The translations under genes and the position numbers were made by a program. From assembly GCF_002848005.1 (NCBI RefSeq), contig NZ_PKHX01000001.1, forward strand, positions 438,407-502,406: a stretch of DNA of 64,000 nucleotides. The letters are read 5' to 3'. Positions 52,946 to 62,607 of this stretch are shown piece by piece. Below the pieces are notes generated by a model. It worked only from the letters and a program-made list of their open reading frames with translations, made no database searches and was not told the DNA's origin. Numbering within the stretch: the first letter of the stretch is position 1; the number at the start of each line of letters is the position of its first letter. The stretch is from Varibaculum cambriense (GTDB taxonomy: Bacteria; Actinomycetota; Actinomycetes; Actinomycetales; Actinomycetaceae).

Positions 52946-52974
52946 GTAGCGGGGTCGTCACCCGACCCCGCTAC
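52946..52974. terminator. Hairpin between rpmA and obgE
   Basis: Perfect 12-bp stem GTAGCGGGGTCG/CGACCCCGCTAC with a 5-base loop. It may end or reduce transcription from the ribosomal protein genes into obgE; no good U tract follows on the minus strand. Confidence 0.6.
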
Positions 52975-52997
52975 CTGTTAAAAGTATTTAGTTTACT

Positions 52998-53249
52998 TTA
53001 AGCCGAAATTACGTTTACGACTTTACGACCGCGCCGACGACCGAACTCAACGGATCCGGCGGCCAGAGCGAAGAGAGTATCGTCCTTGCCCATTCCCACG
53101 TTAGTCCCCGGGTGATACTTGCTTCCCCGCTGACGAACCAGGATTTCCCCGGCGTTGACGCTTTCTCCACCGTAACGCTTGATCCCCAGGTACTGCGGGT
53201 TAGAGTCACGGCCGTTAGAAGAGGAACCTAGTCCTTTCTTATGTGCCAT
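52998..53249 (-). CDS. rpmA: 50S ribosomal protein L27
   Basis: An 83-residue L27, near the peptidyl transferase centre. It begins [20 protein letters not shown] without the cleavable N-terminal extension seen in Firmicutes, continues with [18 protein letters not shown] and ends with [12 protein letters not shown]. It lies 24 bases behind rplU. AAAGGAAAAG precedes the start. Confidence 0.98.
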   Translation of the reverse strand: MAHKKGLGSSSNGRDSNPQYLGIKRYGGESVNAGEILVRQRGSKYHPGTNVGMGKDDTLFALAAGSVEFGRRRGRKVVNVISA

Positions 53250-53273
53250 TTTCTTTTCCTTTCTTGCCTGAGG

Positions 53274-53594
53274 TTAGGCGATCTTAGTGATCTTTACCTG
53301 GGTCAGCTTAGCGCGGTGGCCCATCCGGCGAGTATATCCGGTCTTGTTCTTGAACTTCAGAATCCGAACCTTCGGACCTTTGGTCTGTTCCAAGACTTCT
53401 GCCGTTACCTTGATTTTCTCTAGATCAGCGGCGTCGGAGGTGACTTGGTCACCGTCAACTACCATCACTGGCTTGAAATCGACGGTGTCGCCAACCTCTG
53501 CTGCCAGCTTGTCGACGACGACTACATCCCCGACGGAGACCTTTTCTTGACGGCCGCCCGCCTTGACGATCGCGTAGACCACTTTGCTGCTCAT
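53274..53594 (-). CDS. rplU: 50S ribosomal protein L21
   Basis: L21 of the large subunit, 106 residues from ATG 53594 ([19 protein letters not shown]), with [23 protein letters not shown] at the end. The frame is open upstream, but the extra leader does not look like L21. An in-frame GTG four codons in would give the classic [10 protein letters not shown] start and is a real alternative. First gene of the rplU-rpmA-obgE group. Confidence 0.95.
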   Translation of the reverse strand: MSSKVVYAIVKAGGRQEKVSVGDVVVVDKLAAEVGDTVDFKPVMVVDGDQVTSDAADLEKIKVTAEVLEQTKGPKVRILKFKNKTGYTRRMGHRAKLTQVKITKIA

Positions 53595-53797
53595 TTCCTT
53601 AGTCACGTACATTTTCTTGTGTCCGGAAAACCGAACCCAGCCGGTCGTCCAGACAACCAGCACCGACTAACCAGGGTAGTCGATACCGGCGGCGTTTTTC
53701 AAACAAAATCCCTGTCCAGACAGTGTGTTATCTGCCACCGCTAGTTCAAGGAATCATTTGAACTGCCTATGCGGCAAACTGCAGGGCAGCTGCCGTA

Positions 53798-53874
53798 TGG
53801 GGTGGCTGACGGGGCTCGAACCCGCGACCTCCTGGACCACAACCAGGCGTTCTACCAACTGAACTACAGCCACC
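53798..53874 (-). tRNA. tRNA-His (GTG)
   Basis: Minus strand GGTGGCTGTAGTTCAG to CAGCCACC. The anticodon stem CCTGG/CCAGG holds TTGTGGT with anticodon GTG. The acceptor stem has eight pairs, with the extra G(-1):C73 pair that marks tRNA-His, and CCA is encoded (53798-53800). T arm GGTTCGAGCC. Confidence 0.96.
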
Positions 53875-53995
53875 ATCTGTCGCATAGCGACGAATACCCA
53901 CTTTATCTAACCGGGGGCCTCAGATGAAATTATTGCGACGCTTGCGGGCTATGTATCCGCTCACATCTACTATCCTTGCAGGTAAGAATCTTGCT

Positions 53996-54910
53996 TTACC
54001 AAAAAACGCGGTTACAAATTGCGTCAGCGAAAGTAGCAATGCCGTCCTCACGAGTACGCAAGTAAAGCGAACCATCGACCGGGGACACTTCCATTAGGTA
54101 ATAGGAACCTTTTCCGTCAGGAACAATATCAATACGCAAAAACAGCAGCTGTTGATCGTGTCCCAGGCGCTGTTTAATCATGCGATGAATAGCTGACCGT
54201 ACCTTTTCCCCGAAAATCCACTCTTCGGAGTTTGGTTGCCGGTTACCGGTAACTGTTTCTTGTGCCTGCACCTCAGTGGTATTGGGATTGGTGAGCATAG
54301 CGGCCTTTTCTACCGAGTGTGATAAAACTCCGTTCATATAAACCAAGGAGTATTCACCGTGCTCATCAACTTCCGACAGGTAACGCTGCACCATAACCGA
54401 GCGTCCCTCTTGGAGGAGACGATTGGCGTGAGTTACTGCCGCCATCCGCGCCATACCGTTATTGGCGTCGTAACGTCCCATTTCTCGGCCGCCTGAGGAG
54501 ACTGCCGGTTTCACCACGAACTCCCCATACGCCGGGAACCGGGTGTGCACTTGGTGCTTGCTGAGATGTTGTTCTGGCTCTAACCAGGTAGTAGGAATCA
54601 CGGGCACCCCTTGCTCTTGCAGATTGAGCAAGTAGTGTTTATCGGTTGCCCACTCGGTAACATCCGCCGGATTCAACAGGCGAGGAACCTGGTGCGCCCA
54701 CTCCACAAACTCTTCCCGGTGACTAGCGTAATCACGTACAGTACGGATCACGCACACCCCCGCTTCTTCCCAATCCACGTGAGGATCGTTCCAGATTGCA
54801 ATCCGAGCGTCGACTCCCCGCGAGTTCAGTTCATCAACTAGCCCGGCCTCGTCCTCGGATAGCTCCGGATACTGCGCACAAGTCACTAAGGTAACGCGTT
54901 TTTTCGCCAT
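53996..54910 (-). CDS. ATP-grasp protein (RimK-like)
   Basis: A 304-residue ATP-grasp ligase-like protein starting MAKKRVTLVTC at 54910, where GGAG precedes the ATG; the longer frame would run into ddl. ATP-binding region features FVVKPAVSSGGREMG near 140, VMVQRYLSEVDEHGEYSLVYM, and the metal-binding LRIDIVPDGKGSYYLMEVSPVDGSLY. Such proteins join an acid to an amine using ATP; substrate unknown. It lies behind ddl in the same orientation, 65 bases apart. Confidence 0.85.
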   Translation of the reverse strand: MAKKRVTLVTCAQYPELSEDEAGLVDELNSRGVDARIAIWNDPHVDWEEAGVCVIRTVRDYASHREEFVEWAHQVPRLLNPADVTEWATDKHYLLNLQEQGVPVIPTTWLEPEQHLSKHQVHTRFPAYGEFVVKPAVSSGGREMGRYDANNGMARMAAVTHANRLLQEGRSVMVQRYLSEVDEHGEYSLVYMNGVLSHSVEKAAMLTNPNTTEVQAQETVTGNRQPNSEEWIFGEKVRSAIHRMIKQRLGHDQQLLFLRIDIVPDGKGSYYLMEVSPVDGSLYLRTREDGIATFADAICNRVFW

Positions 54911-54975
54911 ATCTCCAACCCTAATTGTTCTGCTCGTCATTAGCCTAGGAAATGACCCTATTCTTTTGAAATAAC

Positions 54976-56103
54976 TTATCTCAATCCCACTGGACGCGAT
55001 AACGCCAAAGTAATCAGTTCCTCCATCAACTGCGAATACCCAATGCCCATATGTTCCCACAGCTTAGGATACATAGAAAACGGGGTGAATCCGGGCATGG
55101 TGTTAACTTCGTTGATGACTACCGCATCTTTTTCCGGATCAACAAAGAAGTCCACTCGTGCCAGGCCCTCACACCCAAGGGCTTCAAAAGCTTGGGCAGC
55201 AATCTCGCGCACCTGAGTAGCCAAATGCCCGGGGATCTTTGCCGGGATCTCTAAGCTGACGGTATCTTCCCCAAAATATTTGGTTTTATAGTCATAAAAT
55301 GGCACGTCATCACCCATGGCGATGCGTCCCGGCTCGGTGGTACGAGGACGCCCGTCTGCTCCCTGCAGCACCGCACATTCCACCTCGATACCGGTAAGTT
55401 CTTGTTCTACAATCACCCGCGGATCTACCGCTTGCGCCTTGGTGATCGCTGCTTCTAGGTCAGCAGCGACGCTAACCTTGGTGATCCCCAGGGAGGAGCC
55501 AGCCCGTGCCGGTTTCACAAAAACCGGCAACCCCAGGCGTTCTAGACGCTCAATTACCCCAGCACGGTCACGCTTCCACTGCCCGGCGGTTACGGTTTCC
55601 CATTTTCCGGCCGGCAGCTCGGCCTCATGCAAAAGCACCTTAGTGGTGGGTTTATCCATCGCGGCCGCCGATGCTAGCACTCCGCATCCCACATACGGCA
55701 GATGCATCATTTCTAACAGTCCCTGTACGGTTCCATCCTCACCGAAAGGTCCATGCAGCAGCGGGAATACTACGTCAAAGTTGCCGAGATCGCTCAAGGA
55801 AAATTCTGACCCCAGCTGGGTGGGTAGGCTCACCACGTGTCCATCTCCCGGGGATAAGAACAACTGCCGATTGGCAGCAGGAACTTCCGCGACACCGGTA
55901 TCGGATATCTGGAACTGGTCGGAACTAAAATCTATCGGCACCCACTGACCCTGCGGGGTAATCCCTACGGTGACGACCTCGAAACGGTCATGATCGATGG
56001 CTGCTACTACCCCGGCAGCGGTCGCACAGGAAATCCCATGCTCCCCCGATTCTCCCCCGAACAGCACTAATACCCGAGGTTTACTTTGATTATTTTGCGT
56101 CAC
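54976..56103 (-). CDS. ddl: D-alanine--D-alanine ligase
   Basis: A 375-residue ligase making the D-Ala-D-Ala end of peptidoglycan precursors. Motifs: LFGGESGEHGIS near the start, VFPLLHGPFGEDGTVQGLLE, VKPARAGSSLGITKV, DYKTKYFGEDT in the omega loop and EVNTMPGFTPFSMYPKLW. The omega-loop tyrosine (KY in DYKTKY) is that of D-Ala-D-Ala enzymes, not the histidine of D-lactate ligases, so ordinary glycopeptide-sensitive precursors are expected. Downstream of gpsA by 12 bases. Confidence 0.96.
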   Translation of the reverse strand: MTQNNQSKPRVLVLFGGESGEHGISCATAAGVVAAIDHDRFEVVTVGITPQGQWVPIDFSSDQFQISDTGVAEVPAANRQLFLSPGDGHVVSLPTQLGSEFSLSDLGNFDVVFPLLHGPFGEDGTVQGLLEMMHLPYVGCGVLASAAAMDKPTTKVLLHEAELPAGKWETVTAGQWKRDRAGVIERLERLGLPVFVKPARAGSSLGITKVSVAADLEAAITKAQAVDPRVIVEQELTGIEVECAVLQGADGRPRTTEPGRIAMGDDVPFYDYKTKYFGEDTVSLEIPAKIPGHLATQVREIAAQAFEALGCEGLARVDFFVDPEKDAVVINEVNTMPGFTPFSMYPKLWEHMGIGYSQLMEELITLALSRPVGLR

Positions 56104-56115
56104 GGTTGATCCTCT

Positions 56116-57141
56116 CTATACCATTCGCGCACTGGGGCCATCAGTTACCCGCGGCCCGGCAGTCAAAGATACTAACGCTTCTTCTAAGCTTTGTTTCCCG
56201 CTAATCACCCGATAGGCAGCCGAGTTGATCGGCATAGAAACTCCACGTTTATGCGCTAAATCGCGCACTACCGGGCAAGAGCGGGCTCCCTCAACCGTAC
56301 CTACCGAAGCCTCCAAGGCTTCCGAAACGCTCATCCCTTTCCCCAGACGATACCCAAAGGAAAAGTTTCGTGACGAGGACGAAGAACAGGTAGCTACCAG
56401 GTCGCCGAGCCCGGCAAGTCCCAGGAATGTCTCTGGCTGGGCACCCATCGCTACCCCTAAACGCACCATTTCTGCCAGGCCACGCGTAATCAGGAAAGAG
56501 CGAGAATTAACCCCTAACCCCAGACCATCAGCAGCCCCTACTGCCATGGCGATAACATTTTTTACCACTCCCCCAATTTCTACCCCAACTATGTCCTCAG
56601 CCACGTAAGGGCGGAAATAATGGGTGTGGATACGCGATGCCACCAGCCCGGCGCGCCAGGTATCTTCCCCCGCAACCGCCGCTCCCGTAGGTTCATGACG
56701 GGCAATCTCACCGGAGAGATTCGGCCCGGACACCGCCACTATCCGGGACGGGTGAATCTCGCCAGCCTGAGCGATTACTTCGGTCATGGTTTGCAAAGTG
56801 CCTGCTTCTAGCCCCTTTACCAGCGATATCACCGTGGCATTTAGGGGGAGGAAGCTCCGAACTTGCTGGAGCAAAGTGCGTACCCCGTTGGAGGGGATAG
56901 AAACCACCACCATTCCGGCGCCCTGACATACCCATTGCAAGTCGCTGGATGCCTTAATCCCTTGCAGAGTTGTTCCCGGCACGTAGCGCGGATTTTCCCC
57001 CGCATTAATTTGGGCAGCTAGTTCTGGTCGCCGCGCCCAGATCCGCACTTCATTGCCGGCATCCGCTAATATTTGGGCAAATACTGTTCCCCAGGCACCT
57101 GCACCCAGCACGGCGACTTTGCGAGCCGCAGAGGTGGCCAT
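56116..57141 (-). CDS. gpsA: NAD(P)-dependent glycerol-3-phosphate dehydrogenase
   Basis: A 341-residue GpsA making glycerol-3-phosphate for phospholipids. The nucleotide-binding VLGAGAWGTVFAQILADAG is at residue 11; GGVVKNVIAMAVGAADGLGLG holds the catalytic lysine; LAGLGDLVATC and RNFSFGYRLGKG follow. It starts 2 bases behind plsC, so lipid acylation and backbone supply are coupled. Confidence 0.96.
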   Translation of the reverse strand: MATSAARKVAVLGAGAWGTVFAQILADAGNEVRIWARRPELAAQINAGENPRYVPGTTLQGIKASSDLQWVCQGAGMVVVSIPSNGVRTLLQQVRSFLPLNATVISLVKGLEAGTLQTMTEVIAQAGEIHPSRIVAVSGPNLSGEIARHEPTGAAVAGEDTWRAGLVASRIHTHYFRPYVAEDIVGVEIGGVVKNVIAMAVGAADGLGLGVNSRSFLITRGLAEMVRLGVAMGAQPETFLGLAGLGDLVATCSSSSSRNFSFGYRLGKGMSVSEALEASVGTVEGARSCPVVRDLAHKRGVSMPINSAAYRVISGKQSLEEALVSLTAGPRVTDGPSARMV

Positions 57142-57143
57142 TA

Positions 57144-57998
57144 TCAGTTATCCTCCTGCGTTGCCGGATCAGCGGCGTTAGATGCAGCTGCTAAATATGG
57201 GTCAAGCTCTCCCAGGCTGCGCGCGGTTACCAGCTTTCCCGGATGATCTGCCCGCCATGCCTTAGCGGCTATCCCTAACTGTTTCTTCGAAGGCATCCGG
57301 GCAGATTTGCGATCTAAGGGACGGTGCGGCATTTTTGTGCCCCGAATTTCTTCCACCCCGCGGCAAATCGCCTCTTCGATTCTTTCGGTTGCCTGATACC
57401 AAACTTCTGGTTCTTCAGCCCGGTCATACAGATCCGATAGGTCAACTTCCGGCAAGGCCTTAACCCAGACGTCCTTTTTACCTTTCAGATTAGGGCGGCG
57501 TCCATAGCGATCAAGAACGTCTTGCGCCCCCCATTGCACCACGGGCACCAGCGGAACCCGGGCGCGCAGCGCCATCCGCGCTGCCCCCGTTTTCATCCGC
57601 ATCGGCCAAAAATCGGGATCGCGAGTCAGGGTTCCCTCCCCGTAGACGGTTATGCATTCACCGGCTTGCAAGCCCTCAATCGCAGCCGCTAAAGCATCTC
57701 GGGAGTGGGTAGATTCCCGGTAAACCGGGATTTGCCCAGTGGAACGCATAATCGACCCCAGGATCGGAACTTTAAAGAGTTCCTCTTTGCAAAGAACCCG
57801 CACCGGATAGCCGGCGCTGGTCATGAAGTGCATGAGGGTCATGGAGTCGAACTCGGAAATGTGGTTGACTACCGCTACGAACCCGTCTTCTTTGGGCAGA
57901 TTTTCCTGCCCTTCCCAATGCCGGCGGGTAACCGCCCCTACCGGAACGCGCGCCACGCGTACACAAAACTTATAAAAGCGAGAAAACTTACCGGCCAT
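57144..57998 (-). CDS. plsC: 1-acyl-glycerol-3-phosphate acyltransferase-like protein
   Basis: A 284-residue PlsC-type acyltransferase. The catalytic HX4D is in VNHISEFDSM near residue 40; substrate-binding VYGEGTLTRDPDF near 117 and PVVQWGAQDVLDRYG near 152. It adds the second fatty acid to lysophosphatidate at the inner membrane face. The C-terminal 60 residues are a charged, variable extension. It sits between murA and gpsA as in other actinobacteria. Confidence 0.92.
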   Translation of the reverse strand: MAGKFSRFYKFCVRVARVPVGAVTRRHWEGQENLPKEDGFVAVVNHISEFDSMTLMHFMTSAGYPVRVLCKEELFKVPILGSIMRSTGQIPVYRESTHSRDALAAAIEGLQAGECITVYGEGTLTRDPDFWPMRMKTGAARMALRARVPLVPVVQWGAQDVLDRYGRRPNLKGKKDVWVKALPEVDLSDLYDRAEEPEVWYQATERIEEAICRGVEEIRGTKMPHRPLDRKSARMPSKKQLGIAAKAWRADHPGKLVTARSLGELDPYLAAASNAADPATQEDN

Positions 57999-58007
57999 AG
58001 TTACCCC

Positions 58008-59327
58008 TTATTTTTCCAGCTTGACTTGCGCACCTAATGCACCCAGTTTAGTAAGGAAATGCTCATATCCGCGGCTAATCATATCGATTCCCCGCACCGT
58101 AGATTTTCCATCAGCCGCCAGTGCCGCGATCAAATGAGAGAATCCTCCCCGCAGGTCGGGGATAGTAATATCGGCACCATGCAGCGGAGTCGGCCCAGAA
58201 ATTGCCGCCGAATGATAATAGTTTCTTTGCCCGAAACGGCAGGCCAACCCGGTTAAACATTCCCGGTACAGCTGGATTTGGGCTCCCATTTTATTTAGAG
58301 CCTTGGTAAAACCAAAACGCTGCTCATAGACAGTTTCATGCACGATCGACAGCCCCTGTGCCTGGGTGAGAGCCACCACCATAGGTTGTTGCCAGTCAGT
58401 CATAAAACCAGGATGTACATTGGTTTCTAGCACGATCGGTTTGAGTTCTCCGCCCGGATGGTAGAAGCGAATCCCGTCAGGTTCGACCGAGAACGCGCCC
58501 CCCACCTTGCGGAACATGTTTAGGAAAGTAATCATTTCCGGCTGAGAAGCGCCCTCGACAAAAATATCGCCGTGAGTAGCCAGAGCCGCAGATCCCCAAG
58601 AGGCCGCTTCGATCCGATCTGCCAGGGCGGTGTGGGTGAATCCTTCCAGATTTTCTACCCCTTCGATCCGGATAGTGCGATCAGTATCTACGCTGATGAT
58701 CGCGCCCATCTTTTGCAGCACATTGATCAGATCCATGATTTCCGGTTCAATGGCGGCGCCTCGCAGCTCCGTAATCCCCTCGGCTTGCACTCCTGCCAGC
58801 AGGGTCTGTTCAGTGGCTCCCACTGAAGGATAGGGCAGTTCAATAACCGCTCCCCGCAGCCCCTCCGGAGCGGCGATATGGATACCCGATTTCAGTTTGT
58901 CTACCTGGGCTCCGAAAGAGCGCAAAATAGACAAGTGGAAATCTATTGGACGATCCCCAATCACACATCCCCCCAAATCCGGGATGATGGCTTCGCCTAG
59001 GCGGTGCAGTAGCGGACCACAAAATAGAATCGGAATCCGTGACGATCCCGCTAAGGTGTCGATACTGGCTACCTGGGCGGCCTCTACATTAGAGGGGTCG
59101 ATAAGTAGCTGTCCGCTGCCCGAATCGTAGTCGGTTTTCACCCCGTGCAGTTCCAGCAAACCGCAAACGATATCTACGTCCCGGATTAGGGGAACATTTT
59201 TCAAAATAGAAGGGGTAGTGCCTAGCAGCGCCGCCACCATCGCCTTGGGGACAAAGTTCTTTGCCCCTCGTACCTTTATACGGCCTGTCAGCGGATGTCC
59301 GCCTTGCACTTCTAGAACCGGTTCCAC
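58008..59327 (-). CDS. murA: UDP-N-acetylglucosamine 1-carboxyvinyltransferase
   Basis: A 439-residue MurA, first committed step of peptidoglycan synthesis. Substrate residues K and N are in KVRGAKNFVPKAM near 18; the loop GGCVIGDRPIDFHL holds the catalytic cysteine that fosfomycin attacks, so sensitivity by target is expected; LPYPSVGATEQTLLAGV and GFMTDWQQPMVVAL follow. It ends 10 bases before plsC. Confidence 0.96.
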   Translation of the reverse strand: MEPVLEVQGGHPLTGRIKVRGAKNFVPKAMVAALLGTTPSILKNVPLIRDVDIVCGLLELHGVKTDYDSGSGQLLIDPSNVEAAQVASIDTLAGSSRIPILFCGPLLHRLGEAIIPDLGGCVIGDRPIDFHLSILRSFGAQVDKLKSGIHIAAPEGLRGAVIELPYPSVGATEQTLLAGVQAEGITELRGAAIEPEIMDLINVLQKMGAIISVDTDRTIRIEGVENLEGFTHTALADRIEAASWGSAALATHGDIFVEGASQPEMITFLNMFRKVGGAFSVEPDGIRFYHPGGELKPIVLETNVHPGFMTDWQQPMVVALTQAQGLSIVHETVYEQRFGFTKALNKMGAQIQLYRECLTGLACRFGQRNYYHSAAISGPTPLHGADITIPDLRGGFSHLIAALAADGKSTVRGIDMISRGYEHFLTKLGALGAQVKLEK

Positions 59328-59451
59328 CTGTTATTTCCCTTTCCGCTTTCCTCAATATGCCCAGTGTACCCGCCCTCGCACTTGCAGGCAGACACCTGGC
59401 AGGAATTGCGCTTTGGGCGAGGGGAATCGCACCAAAATATCCGGTAGCGAA

Positions 59452-59481
59452 TACCGGGAGTGGGAGAGGGAACTCCCGGTA
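59452..59481. terminator. Hairpin between leuD and murA
   Basis: A 10-bp perfect stem, TACCGGGAGT/ACTCCCGGTA, with a 10-base loop. It lies in the 196-base gap behind leuD and may separate leucine from cell-wall transcription. No U tract is evident. Confidence 0.5.
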
Positions 59482-59523
59482 CCTTTCACCAGGGGAACCA
59501 GCGTCACTGAGGGGCTCCGAAAG

Positions 59524-60186
59524 CTACTTGACCTCAGGGATTCCTAGCGGAACTTCGCGCGCAGATACTACCTCGCGCGGTGGTAAATGTTTCGCAGGTA
59601 GGGTGCGGGGCAAAAACTTTGGCCGCGCTGCTTCGAAAGCACTAATGGCGTCCTCATCTCGCAGGGTGAGGTCAATATCGTCTAACCCCTCCAGCAGGCG
59701 CCAGCGGGTATAACTGTCGATTTGGAAACTGCACGAAAAAGCCCCGCAGGTAACGCTTTGTTGCTCTAGATCCACGGTAACGGTGCTACCGGGTTCTTCC
59801 TCTAGCATTTTCCAGAGCGTCTGGCAGTCTTCCAGGCTAATAACCCCGGCCACCATGCCATCTTTTTCGCAGTTACCGCGGAAAATATCGGCGAACTTGG
59901 GGGCCAAAACCACTTTGAAACCATAGTCTCGCAGCGCCCAGACTGCGTGTTCCCGGCTGGATCCGGTACCAAAATCTGGACCGGCTACCAAAATAGATGC
60001 CTTCTTGAAGGGAGCTAGATTAAGCACAAAGTCTTTATCCTGCCGCCAGGCCGCGAAAAGCCCGTCCTCAAACCCCGTTTTGGTCACCCGTTTTAAGTAG
60101 ACGGCAGGAATGATCTGATCGGTATCAACATTCGAACGGCGCAGCGGTGCCGCAATACCAGTATGGGAGATAAATTTTTCCATCAT
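59524..60186 (-). CDS. leuD: 3-isopropylmalate dehydratase small subunit
   Basis: A 220-residue LeuD that joins LeuC to isomerise isopropylmalate in leucine synthesis. Features: [20 protein letters not shown] near the start, [25 protein letters not shown] with the substrate loop, and [13 protein letters not shown]. It follows leuC directly (stop and start adjacent). Length normal, with a short C-terminal extension. Confidence 0.96.
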   Translation of the reverse strand: MMEKFISHTGIAAPLRRSNVDTDQIIPAVYLKRVTKTGFEDGLFAAWRQDKDFVLNLAPFKKASILVAGPDFGTGSSREHAVWALRDYGFKVVLAPKFADIFRGNCEKDGMVAGVISLEDCQTLWKMLEEEPGSTVTVDLEQQSVTCGAFSCSFQIDSYTRWRLLEGLDDIDLTLRDEDAISAFEAARPKFLPRTLPAKHLPPREVVSAREVPLGIPEVK

Positions 60187-61614
60187 TTAATCCTCTTTCC
60201 TGGTGGTTACTTCCGGTAAATCCCGCGGACTTGATAAATGCCCGGTCACCGCAGTGGCGGCCGCAATCGCCGGGGAAACCAAATGGGTACGAGAGTGCTT
60301 ACCTTGTCTGCCTTCAAAGTTCCGGTTCGAGGTGGAGGCCGAGCGCTCCTTCTCCCCCAGCTTGTCGGGATTCATCCCTAAACACATCGAACAACCTGCG
60401 TTGCGCCACTCGGCCCCGAAGCTGGTAAAGATTTTATCCAGCCCTTCGGCCTCGGCTTGGAGCCGCACCCGCGCAGACCCGGGTACCACTAATACCCGCA
60501 CGTCCTCAGCTTTTTTACGTCCGCTCCAAACCTGGGCTACGGTGCGTAAATCTTCGATGCGTCCGTTGGTACACGAGCCTATGAAAACTGTATCCACCTT
60601 AATATCGCGCATCGGGGTGCCCGGGGTTAGTCCCATATAGGCTAGAGAGCGCCGGGCAGCGTCTTGCTCACTATCGGTGCGCAACTGCTCAGGATCAGGT
60701 ACTTTCCCGCTCAGCGGCACCCCTTGCCCCGGGTTAGTTCCCCAGGTTACGAAAGGTTCGATACTTTCGGCGGGAATCGTAACTTCCCGGTCGAACTTGG
60801 CATCTGGATCAGTACGCAAACTCTGCCAATAGCGGGTGGCGGTTTCCCACTGCTCACCGCTAGGGGCATGAGGACGTCCTTTAATATAGTCAAAAGTGGT
60901 CTGGTCAGGGGCGATCATGCCCGCGCGCGCACCTGCCTCAATCGACATATTACAGACAGTCATCCGCCCCTCCATGGAGAGGTTTTCGATGGCCTCGCCG
61001 CGATACTCAATCACATAGCCTTGCCCGCCACCAGTGCCGATCTTGGCGATGATCGCCAAAATAATATCTTTCGCATAAACTCCAGGACGCAGCTTCCCCG
61101 GAATGTTTACCGCCATAGTCTTAAAGGGTTTAAGTGGCAAAGTTTGGGTGGCTAAGACCTGCTCTACCTGGGAAGTACCGATCCCAAAGGCTAAAGCCCC
61201 GAAAGCTCCGTGAGTGGAGGTATGGGAGTCACCGCAAACAATAGTCATTCCCGGTTGCGTCAGTCCCAACTGCGGACCGACTACGTGCACGATGCCTTGG
61301 TCAGCGTCCCCCAGGGAGTGCAGCCGGATTCCAAACTCTTTAGCATTTTCTCTCAAAGTATGGATCTGGGTGGCGGAGGTCTGATCTTTTATCGGTAGAT
61401 CAATATCAACTGTGGGAGTGTTGTGATCCTCAGTAGCGATCGTCAGGTCGGGGCGGCGTACTTTTCGTCCCGCCATTCGCAGCCCGGCAAAAGCTTGTGG
61501 ACTAGTTACCTCATGGCACAAATGGAGGTCAATATATAGCAGATCGGGAGCCCCATTTTCGCCGTGTTTAACCACGTGAGCAGCCCAAACTTTTTCTGCT
61601 AGAGTTTTAGCCAT
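60187..61614 (-). CDS. leuC: 3-isopropylmalate dehydratase large subunit
   Basis: A 475-residue LeuC, the iron-sulfur subunit. Motifs: [33 protein letters not shown], and cluster cysteines in [14 protein letters not shown] and [12 protein letters not shown]. It opens the leuCD operon, divergent from the IclR regulator; the short gap between them probably holds the regulated promoters. Confidence 0.97.
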   Translation of the reverse strand: MAKTLAEKVWAAHVVKHGENGAPDLLYIDLHLCHEVTSPQAFAGLRMAGRKVRRPDLTIATEDHNTPTVDIDLPIKDQTSATQIHTLRENAKEFGIRLHSLGDADQGIVHVVGPQLGLTQPGMTIVCGDSHTSTHGAFGALAFGIGTSQVEQVLATQTLPLKPFKTMAVNIPGKLRPGVYAKDIILAIIAKIGTGGGQGYVIEYRGEAIENLSMEGRMTVCNMSIEAGARAGMIAPDQTTFDYIKGRPHAPSGEQWETATRYWQSLRTDPDAKFDREVTIPAESIEPFVTWGTNPGQGVPLSGKVPDPEQLRTDSEQDAARRSLAYMGLTPGTPMRDIKVDTVFIGSCTNGRIEDLRTVAQVWSGRKKAEDVRVLVVPGSARVRLQAEAEGLDKIFTSFGAEWRNAGCSMCLGMNPDKLGEKERSASTSNRNFEGRQGKHSRTHLVSPAIAAATAVTGHLSSPRDLPEVTTRKED

Positions 61615-61670
61615 ATGTGCCTCCCCGATCTCGTTCTGGTAAATTTGCAGTCTATTTTCGCAAGTGTAGT

Positions 61671-61680
61671 TGGAATTCCA
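61671..61680. promoter_or_regulatory. Palindrome in the leuC-iclR gap, candidate operator
   Basis: TGGAATTCCA is a perfect palindrome centred between leuC and the divergent regulator. IclR-family proteins often bind TGGAA/TTCCA-type sites, so this may be where the neighbouring regulator acts. Inference by position and resemblance. Confidence 0.45.
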
Positions 61681-61705
61681 CGCTGTAAGATGGCAATATC
61701 AGTAC

Positions 61706-62467
61706 ATGGACAATAAAAGTGAAGGAAGTGGGGTTGGGGTTCTCGACAAGGCCACTCTCGTTCTCAGTGCCCTCGAAGCAGGACCCGGCACCCTGGCTCA
61801 GCTGGTAAACAGTACTGGTCTGGCGCGCCCGACTGCGCACCGCCTGGCCGTTGCTTTGGAATATCACCGTTTCGTAGCTCGAGATGTGCATGGCCGCTTT
61901 ATTTTAGGTCCGAGGATTGGGGAACTTGCCTCTGCTGCCGGGGAAGATCGTCTCCTCGCTTCGGCACGTCCAATTTTGAAAGCGCTTTGCGATCATACTC
62001 AAGAATCTACGCAAATGTATCGCCGCCAGGGAGATCAGCGAATTGTGGTTGCTAGCTGTGAGTCTCCTTTGGGGCTGCGCGACTCCACTCCCACCGGTTC
62101 GGCACTGTCTATGAAGGCCGGTTCAGCTGCACAGATCCTACTAGCTTGGGAGGAACCTGACCGCTTGCACCGTGGTTTACAAGGAGCCTCTTTTACCGCC
62201 ACCCAACTGTCGGTAGTACGCCGCAGGGGTTGGGCGCAATCTATCGGGGAACGCGAACCCGGGTTGGCTTCAGTTTCTGCGCCGGTGCGGCTAGCTTCCG
62301 GCAAAGTGGTGGCAGCCTTGAGTGTTTCTGGCCCGATTGACCGTATGGGACGCCAACCGGGTAGGATTCACGGCCCAGCGGTGGTGGCTGCAGCCAGTAG
62401 GCTCTCGGATTTTATGCGCCGTGCGGAAGGGATCATGGCAGCAAAAAAGCAGGCCGAAGGGAAGTAG
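61706..62467 (+). CDS. IclR-family regulator (NdgR/LtbR-like)
   Basis: A 253-residue regulator. A winged helix-turn-helix (about 10-75; GTLAQLVNSTGLARPTAHRLAVALEYHRFV) precedes an effector domain (RPILKALCDHTQESTQMYRRQGDQRIVVASCES; GWAQSIGEREPGLASVSAPV; ALSVSGPIDRM). Divergent from leuCD, as are NdgR of Streptomyces and LtbR of Corynebacterium, which control leucine and sometimes tryptophan genes. The ATG at 61706 gives the usual family N-terminus; the longer frame does not. Confidence 0.92.
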   Translation: MDNKSEGSGVGVLDKATLVLSALEAGPGTLAQLVNSTGLARPTAHRLAVALEYHRFVARDVHGRFILGPRIGELASAAGEDRLLASARPILKALCDHTQESTQMYRRQGDQRIVVASCESPLGLRDSTPTGSALSMKAGSAAQILLAWEEPDRLHRGLQGASFTATQLSVVRRRGWAQSIGEREPGLASVSAPVRLASGKVVAALSVSGPIDRMGRQPGRIHGPAVVAAASRLSDFMRRAEGIMAAKKQAEGK

Positions 62468-62607
62468 CTCTATTTTTTCGCGGGTGTGCTCGCCCTCTCG
62501 AGCCGGGAAGGTCTAAGGACCCGGATTTCCCCGGTGATATCGCACATGGGGCAGATAGATTCCGTTGGGGATTGCCCTATTTACTTTTATTTATTTGCGG
62601 CGGGAAG

